Of a stretch of DNA of 64,000 bases, positions 16,474-24,703 are shown one piece after another. The notes beneath the pieces were generated by a model, which searched no databases, had not been told where the DNA came from, and saw only the letters and a program-made list of their open reading frames with translations. A program made the position numbers and the translations under genes. Where the stretch lies: assembly GCA_031555315.1 (NCBI GenBank), contig JAVBUO010000005.1, positions 248,001-312,000 of the forward strand, written 5' to 3'. Origin of the DNA: JAVBJV01 sp031555315 (lineage in GTDB: Bacteria > Pseudomonadota > Alphaproteobacteria > Acetobacterales > Acetobacteraceae). Positions within the stretch are counted from its first letter, which is position 1, and every line of letters starts with the position of its first letter.

Positions 16474-17136
16474 ATGACAGACAAAGAAAAACCGCCGGGG
16501 TTTCGCGACAAGCTGATCGAGACCAAGCAGCAATGGGCGCGCGACGGCCGGCTGTTGACCGGTGTTGAGGCAGACCCTGCCCATGTGCGCCTGCCGCCCG
16601 GACAGAAGCTGGTAAGCGACTGGCCGGTGCTCGATCTGGGGATCCAGCCCGATATCCGCCCCGAGGCTTTCAGTCTGGTGCTGGACGGTGCGGTCGAACG
16701 GCCGGTCACCCTCGACTGGGCGGCGTTCATGGCCTTGCCGCAGGTCGACAGTGTCAGCGACATGCATTGCGTGACGCAGTGGTCGCGCTATGACAACCGC
16801 TGGCGCGGTGTGGCGGCGCAAACGCTGCTGGATCTGTGCCGCCCGCGGGACGATGCGCGGCATATCGTGTTTCATGCGCATGACGGTTACACGACCAATG
16901 TCCGGTTCGAGCATTTCGCGCAGCCAGATGTATTTCTGGTGCACGAGTGGAACGGCGCGCCGATCGCGCGCCAGCACGGTGGACCGGTGCGGGTGCTGAT
17001 TCCACGCTTCTATCTATGGAAATCAGCGAAGTGGGTGCGGCGGGTGGAATTCCTGACCCAGGACCGCCCCGGATTCTGGGAAGTGCGCGGCTATCACAAC
17101 AACGCCGACCCGTGGCGTGAGGAGAGATACTCCTGA
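16474..17136 (+). CDS. Sulfite oxidase-fold molybdopterin oxidoreductase
   Basis: A 220-residue cytoplasmic protein (no signal peptide) of the sulfite oxidase/MsrP superfamily. The Mo-ligating cysteine is in SDMHCVTQWSRYDNRWRG, followed by DGYTTNVRFEHF, and HGGPVRVLIPRFYLWKSAKWV for cofactor binding, then a C-terminal YHNNADPW. This short, leaderless subgroup is usually annotated as sulfite oxidase-like; the physiological substrate is not established. It sits 32 bases after smpB on the same strand, and its last 43 bases overlap the 3' end of a convergent acyltransferase gene. Confidence 0.85.
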   Translation: MTDKEKPPGFRDKLIETKQQWARDGRLLTGVEADPAHVRLPPGQKLVSDWPVLDLGIQPDIRPEAFSLVLDGAVERPVTLDWAAFMALPQVDSVSDMHCVTQWSRYDNRWRGVAAQTLLDLCRPRDDARHIVFHAHDGYTTNVRFEHFAQPDVFLVHEWNGAPIARQHGGPVRVLIPRFYLWKSAKWVRRVEFLTQDRPGFWEVRGYHNNADPWREERYS

Positions 17137-18341
17137 CTGCTGTGCGGGGCGGGTGCGGCAGGTGAAGGGCGTTCAGCCGCAGAGGAAGGGCTGGGGATCA
17201 GTTTTTTGCTGATCCTGTCTATGAAGCCGACCCAGCGTTCGTCGGCAAGAGTGGCCAGATAGGAAACCAGAATGGTGGCGGGCAGGTAAAGAAGTAACAT
17301 CGCGCCATAGGCCCATTTATGACCGAGAGACGGATAGAGCTGAACGAACGTCCAGCAGCCGAGCGAGAAGAGAACGGGCATGTGGAACAGGTACAAGGCG
17401 AATGAGATGCGCCCGAGGAATCTGAAGGGGGCGTATTGCAGTATGCGGGCTGCCGGTCTGCAAACCAGGATCCCATAGATCATCAGCACGCCGGCCAGTG
17501 GGTAAAGCAGCAGATAATCGGTCTGCCACGGTCCGGGAATATTCTTCAGGGGTTCGAGCCAGCTATAGATTCCCACCGGCTCGCGATAAACGAAAAAGCA
17601 GAAACCCAAAAAAATACACAGCCCTCCCAAAACAGGGTGCGGTCGAAAAGAGTGACGGGAGAACCATAAGGCCAATGCGGTTCCGGGAATGAAGCAGAGG
17701 ATCCAGAAATCGGTGTTCCAGGCAGCGATACAGGCCAGAGCGAGGAACCATACGGCCACGACAGGCCGGGTTTTCAGCAGGATGACAGCCAGGCCGTAGG
17801 CCAGAAAACTGCCGAAGAACTCGTGGAACATCGTCCAGAGAACCCGGTTGTAACTGTGATTGTACGCGGCGTTATTTTTGAAAAAAGCGGCGAATAATCC
17901 CTGATGAACCGCTTCCGCGAATGAAGGCTGTACATCTCCGGCGTCGGCCATGGTGGCCAGCCATTGGGATCCCGTGATGACAGCGGCTTCCTTGGGGAAA
18001 TAAAGCCCCAATTTCATCAGCAGGCATGCAGCGATGGTTGACGCCGCGACGAGGCCGGCCAGACGGAACCAGCGTTTCGCGACTCCGCGGACAATGATTT
18101 CATGTCTGCCGGTGCGGAAATAGGCAAGCGGCAGGACAAAGCCGGACAATACGAAGAATACGATGACGCTGGCCGTACCGTTTGCCATCCAGGCGACGGT
18201 TCCTGTGACAAGGCCGGTTGTACTGGGGGCGCGACCGGTCAAATCAGGGGTAAAGGCCGTAGCGAGATGAAGCAGCAGAACAGCCAGTGCCGCCAGCCCG
18301 CGAAGAGACTCCAGCCCGATAACCTTGTTCGTTGCCTGCAT
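17094..18341 (-). CDS. Acyltransferase family 3 membrane protein
   Basis: A 415-residue protein with about ten hydrophobic segments and the family start ESLRGLAALAVLLLHL (the R and H are the conserved catalytic pair region), FFVLSGFVLPLAYF and RISFALYLFHMPVLF. Such OafA/ExoZ-type enzymes acetylate or succinylate sugars of lipopolysaccharide or exopolysaccharide from the inner membrane. The C-terminus is a low-complexity Ser/Pro/Ala tail. The 3' end runs 43 bases into the convergent sulfite oxidase-like gene. No glycan genes are immediately adjacent, so the target is unknown. Confidence 0.85.
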   Translation of the reverse strand: MQATNKVIGLESLRGLAALAVLLLHLATAFTPDLTGRAPSTTGLVTGTVAWMANGTASVIVFFVLSGFVLPLAYFRTGRHEIIVRGVAKRWFRLAGLVAASTIAACLLMKLGLYFPKEAAVITGSQWLATMADAGDVQPSFAEAVHQGLFAAFFKNNAAYNHSYNRVLWTMFHEFFGSFLAYGLAVILLKTRPVVAVWFLALACIAAWNTDFWILCFIPGTALALWFSRHSFRPHPVLGGLCIFLGFCFFVYREPVGIYSWLEPLKNIPGPWQTDYLLLYPLAGVLMIYGILVCRPAARILQYAPFRFLGRISFALYLFHMPVLFSLGCWTFVQLYPSLGHKWAYGAMLLLYLPATILVSYLATLADERWVGFIDRISKKLIPSPSSAAERPSPAAPAPHSSQEYLSSRHGSALL

Positions 18342-18366
18342 TTGCCACCTGATGCTTGGGACAAAT

Positions 18367-18395
18367 AAAAAAGGAGGTCAGAGACCTCCTTTTTT
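18367..18395. terminator. Intrinsic terminator downstream of pcaF
   Basis: Perfect 13-bp stem (six A plus GGAGGTC with its complement) around a 3-base loop AGA, with a T run on either strand. It ends the pcaF transcript (minus strand) just upstream of the acyltransferase gene. Confidence 0.9.
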
Positions 18396-18412
18396 AGGGA
18401 GCAGGGAGACAG

Positions 18413-19618
18413 CTACACCCGCTCGATGATCATCGCAATCCCCTGGCCGACGCCGATGCACATCGTGGTTAGCGCGTAACGCGCTTTACGGCGATGCAGT
18501 TCGTGCGTCGCGGTCTGCACCAGGCGCGCGCCCGACATGCCCAGCGGGTGCCCCAGCGCGATCGCGCCACCGTTCGGGTTGACGTGTTCGGCATCGTCCG
18601 GCAGCCCCAGTTCGCGCAGTGTGGCGAGGCCCTGCGCTGCGAAGGCTTCGTTCAGTTCGATCACGTCGATGTCCGAGATCTTCAGTCCGGCCTTCTGCAG
18701 CACCAGCTTCGAGGCGGGGGCCGGGCCGATGCCCATGATGCGCGGCGGCACACCGGCGACGGCCGTGGCGACCACGCGGGCGCGCGGCGTCAGCCCGTGC
18801 TTCTTCGCAGCGGCTTCACTGGCGACCAGAATGGCGCAGGCGCCATCATTCACGCCCGAGGCATTGCCCGCCGTCACGCTACCGTTCTGGCGGAACGGCG
18901 TTGCCAGCTTGGCGAGCTGTTCCAGCGTGGTGTCGGGGCGCAGATGTTCATCCTGATCGACGACGATCGGGTCGCCCTTGCGGCGCGGAATGGTGACGGG
19001 GACGATCTCTTCCGCGAAACGGCCGGACTTCTGCGCAGCGCCCGCCTTCTGCTGGCTGCGCAGCGCGAATTTATCCTGGTCTTCGCGGCTGATCTTGAAG
19101 TCGGCGGCGACGTTCTCGGCCGTTTCGGGCATCGAATCGATGCCGTACTGCTGCTTCATCAGCTTGTTGACGAAGCGCCAGCCGATCGTGGTGTCGAAGA
19201 TCTCGGCGCTGCGGCTGAACGCTTCGCCCGCCTTGCCCATCACGAACGGGGCGCGCGTCATGCTTTCCACGCCGCCGGCGATGGCGAACTGCATTTCTCC
19301 GGCCTTGATCGCACGGGCGACGATACCGACCGCGTCCATACCCGAGCCGCACAGACGGTTGACCGTGGCACCCGGCACCGTGTCAGGCAGGCCCGCCAGC
19401 AGCAGCGCCATGCGCGCGACGTTGCGGTTGTCTTCACCGGCCTGGTTGGCGCAGCCGTAGATCACGTCTTCAACGGCGGCCCAGTCGAGGTTCGGATGCC
19501 GGGCTTTCAGCGCCAGCAGTGGAACGGCGCCCAGGTCGTCGGTGCGAACAGGTGCCAGCCCGCCGGCATAGCGGCCAATGGGGGTGCGGGCGGCATCGCA
19601 GATAAAAGCTTCGGCCAT
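18413..19618 (-). CDS. pcaF: 3-oxoadipyl-CoA thiolase
   Basis: A 401-residue thiolase that cleaves 3-oxoadipyl-CoA to succinyl-CoA and acetyl-CoA, the last step of the beta-ketoadipate pathway for aromatic acids. Catalytic residues are visible: Cys in VNRLCGSGMDAVG, His in GGAIALGHPLGMSGAR, Cys in TTMCIGVGQGIA. Segments such as DVIYGCANQAGEDNRNVAR and FDTTIGWRFVN are particularly like PcaF/PaaJ rather than general acetoacetyl-CoA thiolases. ATG 19618 (MAEAFICDAARTPIG) was chosen over 19678. The gene lies directly downstream of an IclR-type regulator and is preceded by an operator-like array. The other ring-cleavage genes are not in the window. Confidence 0.88.
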   Translation of the reverse strand: MAEAFICDAARTPIGRYAGGLAPVRTDDLGAVPLLALKARHPNLDWAAVEDVIYGCANQAGEDNRNVARMALLLAGLPDTVPGATVNRLCGSGMDAVGIVARAIKAGEMQFAIAGGVESMTRAPFVMGKAGEAFSRSAEIFDTTIGWRFVNKLMKQQYGIDSMPETAENVAADFKISREDQDKFALRSQQKAGAAQKSGRFAEEIVPVTIPRRKGDPIVVDQDEHLRPDTTLEQLAKLATPFRQNGSVTAGNASGVNDGACAILVASEAAAKKHGLTPRARVVATAVAGVPPRIMGIGPAPASKLVLQKAGLKISDIDVIELNEAFAAQGLATLRELGLPDDAEHVNPNGGAIALGHPLGMSGARLVQTATHELHRRKARYALTTMCIGVGQGIAMIIERV

Positions 19619-19631
19619 CACGGTTCTCCAG

Positions 19632-19671
19632 AATGTTCGCCAGGCGAACGTTGCATCATATAGCGAACATC
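19632..19671. promoter_or_regulatory. Putative PcaR/PcaU-type operator upstream of pcaF
   Basis: Three near-identical 10-base half-sites: AATGTTCGCC (19632-19641), its inverted partner GGCGAACGTT (19643-19652), and a third copy AGCGAACATC (19662-19671) in the orientation of the second, 9 bases on. A palindrome plus one spaced direct repeat is the arrangement described for PcaU of the IclR family. It lies 14-53 bases before the pcaF ATG. Confidence 0.7.
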
Positions 19672-19719
19672 GCTTCACGAAGGGAAACGGTCAACCATCT
19701 GGCGCAAGCACGCTTTGGA

Positions 19720-20490
19720 TTATCCCGCAAATAACGGTCTTACGTCGTCGGCGGCGCTGCGCAGGGCGGGCAGGAAACGTTTTTCCATTTCGGCCCGGCC
19801 GACGCGCGCCACCTGTACCCCGATATTGATCGCTGCGATGACCGTGCCTGTCCGGTTGTGCACCGGCACCGCAATGCCGCGCAGCCCCAGTTCCAACTCC
19901 TGATCGACCAGACTGTAACCGTCCTTGCGGACCTGTTTCAGGATGTCGCGGAAGGCGGTTTTGCTGGTGACGGTCCGTTCCGTTTGCCGAACGAGACGCG
20001 TGCGGGCCAACCAGTGTTCGAGCTGATCGTCGGGCAGCGCCGCCAGCAGCACCCGTCCCATCGCCGAGCAATAGGCGGGCAGGCGCGATCCTACCGACAG
20101 ATCGACCGACATGATCCGCTTGGTCTGGGTGCGCGCGATGTAGACGACGGTGTCGTCGACCAGAATCGATGCCGAGCAGCTTTCACCGATCTGCTTGCTG
20201 ACCCGGTCCAGAAACGGTTGCAGCAGCCGTGGCAGCGGGGTCGAGGTGAGGTACGCGGCGCCCAGCGTCAGCACTTTCGGCGTCAGGTAGAAATCGCGCC
20301 CGTTGCCGGTGATGTAACCCAGCGCCTGGAACGTCAGCAGGCAGCGGCGCACGGTGGCGCGCGGCAGGCCGACGATGCGGGCGATGTCGGACAGGCTCTG
20401 CCCGTCCTCGCGCCCGGCGAAGGCGCGCAGCACGTCCAGTCCGCGCGCCAGTGCGGTGATGAAGTTGCGGTCGGGATGGGGGGTGTCCAT
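19720..20490 (-). CDS. IclR-family regulator, PcaR/PobR-like
   Basis: A 256-residue regulator with an N-terminal winged helix (about residues 10-65; SLSDIARIVGLPRATVRRCLLTFQ spans the recognition helix) and a C-terminal IclR effector domain (GSRLPAYCSAMGRVLLAALPD and ELELGLRGIAVPVHNRTG). Opening with FITALARGLDVLRAF and having the VRRCL helix is typical of the PcaR/PcaU/PobR branch that senses aromatic-pathway intermediates. It is directly upstream of pcaF, and matching half-sites occur before both genes, so autoregulation and control of pcaF are likely. ATG 20490 was chosen because the frame upstream is antisense to other genes. The effector is inferred, not seen. Confidence 0.85.
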   Translation of the reverse strand: MDTPHPDRNFITALARGLDVLRAFAGREDGQSLSDIARIVGLPRATVRRCLLTFQALGYITGNGRDFYLTPKVLTLGAAYLTSTPLPRLLQPFLDRVSKQIGESCSASILVDDTVVYIARTQTKRIMSVDLSVGSRLPAYCSAMGRVLLAALPDDQLEHWLARTRLVRQTERTVTSKTAFRDILKQVRKDGYSLVDQELELGLRGIAVPVHNRTGTVIAAINIGVQVARVGRAEMEKRFLPALRSAADDVRPLFAG

Positions 20491-20495
20491 GGACG

Positions 20496-20535
20496 AATGT
20501 TCGCATAGCGGGCAGTTGTGCGCAATGCGAACGAT
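20496..20535. promoter_or_regulatory. Putative autoregulatory operator of the IclR-family gene
   Basis: Half-site AATGTTCGCA (20496-20505) and inverted partner TGCGAACGAT (20526-20535), sharing the GTTCGC core of the pcaF operator and separated by 20 bases. The first half-site lies 6 bases upstream of the regulator's start codon. Confidence 0.6.
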
Positions 20536-20540
20536 ATGAA

Positions 20541-21311
20541 TCAGGCGGTTTTTGTGCTCTGTTCGATCACGCGCCGCAGACATTCGGTGAACACCGAGGG
20601 GCGGTGTTGCTGGACGATCTGCTGCAACTGCCGGCGGTGATCTTCCTGCATCACGCACGGCCAGAGTTTCAGGTATTCGCGGAATTCCCAGGTGCGTTCG
20701 CGCCAGATCACCATATCGAGAAAATGCTGCGACAGACGGCAGCATTGTTCGGGGGACATCGGCGCATGTCGCAGCGCGCGCGCCAGCCGCGCCCGGGCGT
20801 AACCGGCATAAGCGTGCGGCATGGGCAGCTGCGCCTCGATACAGCGAACGCCAAGTTCGATGCAGGCGGGATCTTGCGCACGCACGCCGTCGGACAGGTT
20901 GTAATCGAGGTGCCAGGAAGGACCTGAAAGGGGGTAGTTCCCACCGAGTGCGGCATGTGCCCGCACAATCGCCGCATCTTCCCAGTCGGCGGGCAGGATC
21001 CGGCCGGTCCAGCGCCAACCGTGACGTTCCAGCCGCTGGCGCTGTTGTCTGGAAAGTTCCGCCTGATGCAGCACGCGGGCGAGATAGCTGCGCGCGAATT
21101 CGGTTTCGTGCAGGGTTTCGACCAGCCATACGGCGAGTTCGATGCAGGCCGCATCTCCGGCCCCGATCCCACGCCCCAGATTGCACAACACCGCCTGATC
21201 GGCATCGGCACCGTGCCAGTAATCCCCGAGTGGGAAACATCCGCCCAATTGCGCATAGGCTTGCAGGCCGGCCTCGGCGCTCCAGCAACTCGGGCGGGGC
21301 TTCCGGCGCAT
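20541..21311 (-). CDS. Unknown protein with an internal duplication
   Basis: I do not recognise a family for this 256-residue protein. It contains two related halves. Residues 16-97 and 115-196 both start with LGG(C/N)(F/Y)PL, contain ACIEL(A/G)V about 30 residues later, then ARxYLARVLHxA or ARARLARALRHA, and end with QRLERH or CRLSQH. Both look mainly alpha-helical, with conserved Trp/His and Cys residues, followed by a helical C-terminal tail. There is no signal peptide or membrane segment, so it is probably cytoplasmic. It starts 5 bases after the esterase gene stop in the same operon, suggesting a shared task. The divergent halves imply an old duplication. Confidence 0.7.
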   Translation of the reverse strand: MRRKPRPSCWSAEAGLQAYAQLGGCFPLGDYWHGADADQAVLCNLGRGIGAGDAACIELAVWLVETLHETEFARSYLARVLHQAELSRQQRQRLERHGWRWTGRILPADWEDAAIVRAHAALGGNYPLSGPSWHLDYNLSDGVRAQDPACIELGVRCIEAQLPMPHAYAGYARARLARALRHAPMSPEQCCRLSQHFLDMVIWRERTWEFREYLKLWPCVMQEDHRRQLQQIVQQHRPSVFTECLRRVIEQSTKTA

Positions 21312-21315
21312 CCTT

Positions 21316-21972
21316 TTATCCCGCGAATACCCGCTGCAACATCAGCGCGCCAGCCGACAGGCCCGCTTCGGAAATGCCGTGCTGCAACCCGGCGGTATAG
21401 ACGGTTTCCAGCGGCACGCCTGCTGCGCGCAGGGCTTCTTCGGCCGCACGGCCGCGTTCGATCGGCACAACAGGGTCGGCCGCGCCGTGGGCGATCAGCA
21501 CCGGTGGTTTCGCCGTCATCTCGGCGGCCAGCGTTTCCGGGGCGAGCAGCGCGCCGGAATAGGCGAGGATGGTGCGCGGCGCCACCGGGCGGCGCAGCCC
21601 CGCGAACAGCGCGGTCATCGCGCCCTGGCTGAACCCCATCAGCGCATAGGCATCGGCGGGCAGGTTGTGTTGGGCGAGCTGTTCGTCGACGAACCGGCCC
21701 AGAATATCGGCCGCCCTGCGCACGCCGGCATCCAGCACCGCAGGGGTGCGATCCGCCAGGCTGAACCACTGCCGCCCGAACGGGGCCATGTCGTAGGGGA
21801 ACGGCGCGTGCGGCGACAGGAATAGCGCGTCGGGCAGGGCATGAGCGTAAAAACCGGGGGCGATGTCGATCAGGTCGTTACCGTCCGCGCCGACGCCGTG
21901 GCATAACACAACGATCTGCTTGACGGTGCCGCGGGATTTCGGTCCCCAGACGGGGCCTTCGAGTATCGCCAT
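21316..21972 (-). CDS. Alpha/beta hydrolase, phospholipase/carboxylesterase family
   Basis: A 218-residue esterase with the compact alpha/beta hydrolase fold. The nucleophile Ser is in MGFSQGAM, the Asp in AHGAADPVVP and the His in GLQHGISEA; the oxyanion region reads VVLCHGVGADGNDLID. These match the YpfH/acyl-protein-thioesterase-like carboxylesterases, which hydrolyse short acyl esters or thioesters in the cytoplasm. It precedes the duplicated unknown protein by 4 bases and diverges from gluQ across 41 bases. The substrate cannot be told. Confidence 0.88.
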   Translation of the reverse strand: MAILEGPVWGPKSRGTVKQIVVLCHGVGADGNDLIDIAPGFYAHALPDALFLSPHAPFPYDMAPFGRQWFSLADRTPAVLDAGVRRAADILGRFVDEQLAQHNLPADAYALMGFSQGAMTALFAGLRRPVAPRTILAYSGALLAPETLAAEMTAKPPVLIAHGAADPVVPIERGRAAEEALRAAGVPLETVYTAGLQHGISEAGLSAGALMLQRVFAG

Positions 21973-22013
21973 GGGTTTTCTCCTCTGCGGTTTCGTGCAT
22001 ACGTTGGGCGGCG

Positions 22014-22859
22014 ATGATTGTCACCCGCTTTGCACCCAGTCCGACCGGGTATCTGCATCTGGGGCACGTGCATTCGGCCCTGCACGGCTGGACGCGCGCG
22101 CGCCGCAGTGGCGGGCGCTTTCTGCTGCGGATCGAGGATATCGACCCGGTGCGCTGCCGCCCCGAATACACGGCGGCGATTCTGGAAGACCTGCGCTGGC
22201 TGGGGCTGGACTGGGACGGCGCGGTGCGTGTGCAGTCCGAACATTTTGGCGCGTATCGCCGTGCATTGGACGTGCTGTCGGCACGTGGCTTGTTGTATCC
22301 GTGTTTTTGCACCCGCACCGACATCGCGCGCGAGGTCGCCGCCAGCGCGCATGCGCCGCACGGGCCGGACGGGCCACTTTATCCCGGCACATGCCGCGGC
22401 CTGACGACGGCGCAGCGCGACGAACGGATCGCGTCCGGAATTCCCTATGCGTTGCGGCTCGACATGGCGGCGGCATTGCGTGCGGTGCCAGGACCGATCT
22501 TCTTTACCGAGGAGGACGAGGGCGCGCAGCGCTGCGACCCCGCGCAGTTCGGTGATGCGGTGCTGGCGCGCAAGGATACGCCCGCATCGTATCATCTGTG
22601 CGTGACGCATGACGATGCCTTGCAGGGGATCACGCATGTGACACGCGGCGAGGACCTGCGCCCCGCCACGCATCTGCACCGTCTGTTGCAGGAGCTGATG
22701 GGCTGGCCCGCGCCGGTCTATGCCCATCATGCATTGTTGCGCGGCCCGGATGGAAAGCGTCTGGCCAAGCGCGACGGCGCCACATGCATCCGCGATCTGC
22801 GTGCGGCCGGCGCCAGTGCTGCGGATCTGCGCACCCGGGCGGGATTCCCGTCAGTCTAG
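22014..22859 (+). CDS. gluQ: Glutamyl-Q tRNA(Asp) synthetase
   Basis: A 281-residue, shortened class I synthetase that attaches glutamate to the queuosine at the anticodon wobble position of tRNA(Asp). The HIGH-like motif is in TRFAPSPTGYLHLGHVHSAL and the KMSKS equivalent is GKRLAKRDG near residue 245. RIEDIDPVR and the zinc-site-like CFCTRTDI are also characteristic. It ends right after the catalytic core and lacks the anticodon-binding domain of GltX, which defines GluQRS. It implies queuosine-modified tRNA in this organism. Confidence 0.93.
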   Translation: MIVTRFAPSPTGYLHLGHVHSALHGWTRARRSGGRFLLRIEDIDPVRCRPEYTAAILEDLRWLGLDWDGAVRVQSEHFGAYRRALDVLSARGLLYPCFCTRTDIAREVAASAHAPHGPDGPLYPGTCRGLTTAQRDERIASGIPYALRLDMAAALRAVPGPIFFTEEDEGAQRCDPAQFGDAVLARKDTPASYHLCVTHDDALQGITHVTRGEDLRPATHLHRLLQELMGWPAPVYAHHALLRGPDGKRLAKRDGATCIRDLRAAGASAADLRTRAGFPSV

Positions 22860-22940
22860 GGCCTGTTGCAAGACGGGACGCCTTCTATATGATTACCGCA
22901 AGAGAAGAACTCAAAGGTAATCAAGGGGAGACTCTGAATA

Positions 22941-23915
22941 ATGAGGCGTCGTTCTTTACTGGCGGCATCGGCTGCCGCTGTCGCTCTGCCTTTTGCTGCA
23001 CGCGCCGCGACCAACTGGCCGACCCAGCCGGTACGCATGATCGTTCCATATGCTGCGGGCGGGCCGACCGATGTGCCGGCGCGCATCCTGACCGACAGCA
23101 TGTCGCGCAGCCTGCCGCAGCGCGTGGTCATCGAAAACCGCACCGGGGCCGGTGTGGTGATCGGCACGGAAGTGGTGGCGACGGCGCCGAAGGACGGTGG
23201 CACGCTGCTCTATACAACGGTGTCGCATTCGGTGGTCAAGGCGCTGTTCCCGAACATTCCGTTCGATCCGGTGACATCGTTTGCGCCGGTGGCGCTGGTC
23301 GGTGTGATTCCGATGGTGCTGATGGTGAACAAGAATCTGCCGGTGCAGAACCTGCAGGATCTGATCAGGCTGTACCGCGAAAATCCAGGCAAATACGATT
23401 ACGGCAGCGCCGGCAACGGCAGCGCGCTGCATCTGGCGGCCGAGCTGTTCCTGGATCAGGCGGGCGGACTGCGCGTCAACCACGTGCCGTATCGCGGTTC
23501 GGCGGCGGCGATGCCCGATCTGCTCAACGGCACGCTGACGATGATGACCGACGTGGCGTCGAACGTGATTCCGTTCGCGCAGCGTGGCGACGTGCGCGCG
23601 CTGGCGGTGGCGGGGAATGCGCGTATGCCGCAGCTACCGGATGTGCCGACCTTCGCCGAAGCCGGGATGCCGGGTTACGAAGCCTATACGTGGCATATGA
23701 TATTGGCCCCGGCCGGAACGCCCGCCGACACGGTCGAGGCGATCAACAAGGCGGTGAATGCGGCGCTGGCCGATCCGGCGGTGAAAACCCGCCTGGGCGA
23801 ACTGGGGGTGACCGTGCGCCCGGACAGCACGCCCGCCTCGGCGCTGGCGTTCCTGCAGGCCGAAGTGGCGAAGTGGGGCGGGATCATCCAAAAGGCCGGT
23901 ATTCAGGTCAATTGA
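22941..23915 (+). CDS. Bug/TctC-family periplasmic solute receptor
   Basis: A 324-residue protein with an N-terminal export signal (MRRRSLLAASAAAVALPFAARA), followed by WPTQPVRMIVPYAAGGPTDVPAR, the usual start of tripartite tricarboxylate transporter receptors. Later segments VNHVPYRGSAAAMPDLLNG and GNARMPQLPDVPTFAEAGMPG are diagnostic of the family. Such receptors bind carboxylates, amino acids or similar in the periplasm. No TctA/TctB membrane genes are nearby, so it is an orphan receptor, as often in this family. A GGGGAG box precedes the ATG and a strong terminator follows. Confidence 0.9.
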   Translation: MRRRSLLAASAAAVALPFAARAATNWPTQPVRMIVPYAAGGPTDVPARILTDSMSRSLPQRVVIENRTGAGVVIGTEVVATAPKDGGTLLYTTVSHSVVKALFPNIPFDPVTSFAPVALVGVIPMVLMVNKNLPVQNLQDLIRLYRENPGKYDYGSAGNGSALHLAAELFLDQAGGLRVNHVPYRGSAAAMPDLLNGTLTMMTDVASNVIPFAQRGDVRALAVAGNARMPQLPDVPTFAEAGMPGYEAYTWHMILAPAGTPADTVEAINKAVNAALADPAVKTRLGELGVTVRPDSTPASALAFLQAEVAKWGGIIQKAGIQVN

Positions 23916-23935
23916 TCTTTACCCGGACTGGTTCG

Positions 23936-23961
23936 AAAAGGCGCCCTGCGGGGCGCCTTTT
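23936..23961. terminator. Intrinsic terminator after the Bug-family receptor
   Basis: Perfect 11-bp stem (AAAAGGCGCCC with its complement) around a 4-base loop TGCG, ending in a T-rich tract. Confidence 0.9.
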
Positions 23962-24026
23962 CTTTTGAGAGAACCGGCGGGTCGAGCAGACGTTGGCCTG
24001 GTCTACCTGAAAACCCGACCTTTGAA

Positions 24027-24048
24027 GCGGGCGCCGTGAGGCGCCCGC
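24027..24048. other. GC-rich hairpin at the 3' end of scoB
   Basis: Nine-bp perfect stem GCGGGCGCC with its complement and a GTGA tetraloop, 7 bases beyond the scoB stop. There is no T-tract on either side, so it may stabilise the mRNA end rather than terminate by itself. Confidence 0.6.
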
Positions 24049-24054
24049 CTATCG

Positions 24055-24681
24055 TCAGGCGGTGAAATCCGCTTCGGTCTTGGCGCGCACCTCGTCCAGC
24101 GAGACGCCGGGGGCGAGTTCGACCAGTTTCAACCCCGGCCTGCCGACATCGAACACCGCCAGATCGGTGATCAGCAGATCGACCACGCCCGCGCCGGTCA
24201 GCGGCAGGGTGCAGCGTTTGAGGATCTTGGGCTCACCTTTGGCGGTGTGCTCCATCAGCACCACCACGCGCTGTACGCCGGCGACCAGATCCATCGCGCC
24301 GCCCATGCCCTTGACCATCTTGCCCGGCACCATCCAGTTCGCCAGATCGCCGTTCTCGGCGACTTGCAACGCGCCCAGAATCGAAAGCTGGATATGCCCG
24401 CCGCGCACCATCGCGAACGACGCAGCGCTGTCGAAGAAGCTGGTGGTCGGCAGTTCGGTGACGGTCTGCTTGCCGGCGTTGATCAGGTCGGCGTCTTCCT
24501 CGCCCTCGAACGGGAAGGGGCCCATGCCGAGCATGCCGTTCTCGCTCTGCAACTGGATCGAAACATCGCCGGGGATGTAGTTGGCGACCAGCGTCGGGAT
24601 GCCGATGCCGAGGTTCACATAAAACCCGTCCTGCAGTTCGCGGGCAGCGCGGGCGGCCATCTGTTCACGTGTCCATGCCAT
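24055..24681 (-). CDS. scoB: 3-oxoacid CoA-transferase subunit B
   Basis: A 208-residue beta subunit of succinyl-CoA:3-oxoacid CoA-transferase. The catalytic Glu is in LQSENGMLGMGPFP. GFYVNLGIGIPTLVANYIP, FFDSAASFAMVRGGHIQLSILGALQV and NWMVPGKMVKGMGGAMDLV are family hallmarks. It activates acetoacetate or a related 3-oxoacid with CoA from succinyl-CoA. The start at 24681 has AAAGGA 9 bases upstream. It follows scoA by 22 bases on the same strand. Because pcaF is 5 kb away and no other transferase subunits are seen, action on 3-oxoadipate (PcaJ-like) cannot be excluded. Confidence 0.92.
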   Translation of the reverse strand: MAWTREQMAARAARELQDGFYVNLGIGIPTLVANYIPGDVSIQLQSENGMLGMGPFPFEGEEDADLINAGKQTVTELPTTSFFDSAASFAMVRGGHIQLSILGALQVAENGDLANWMVPGKMVKGMGGAMDLVAGVQRVVVLMEHTAKGEPKILKRCTLPLTGAGVVDLLITDLAVFDVGRPGLKLVELAPGVSLDEVRAKTEADFTA

Positions 24682-24703
24682 GATGTGCGTTCCTTTCGCT
24701 GCG

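Noticed and set aside
24027..24048. GC-rich hairpin after scoB as a rho-independent terminator
   Set aside because: The stem is perfect, but no T-tract follows on either strand.
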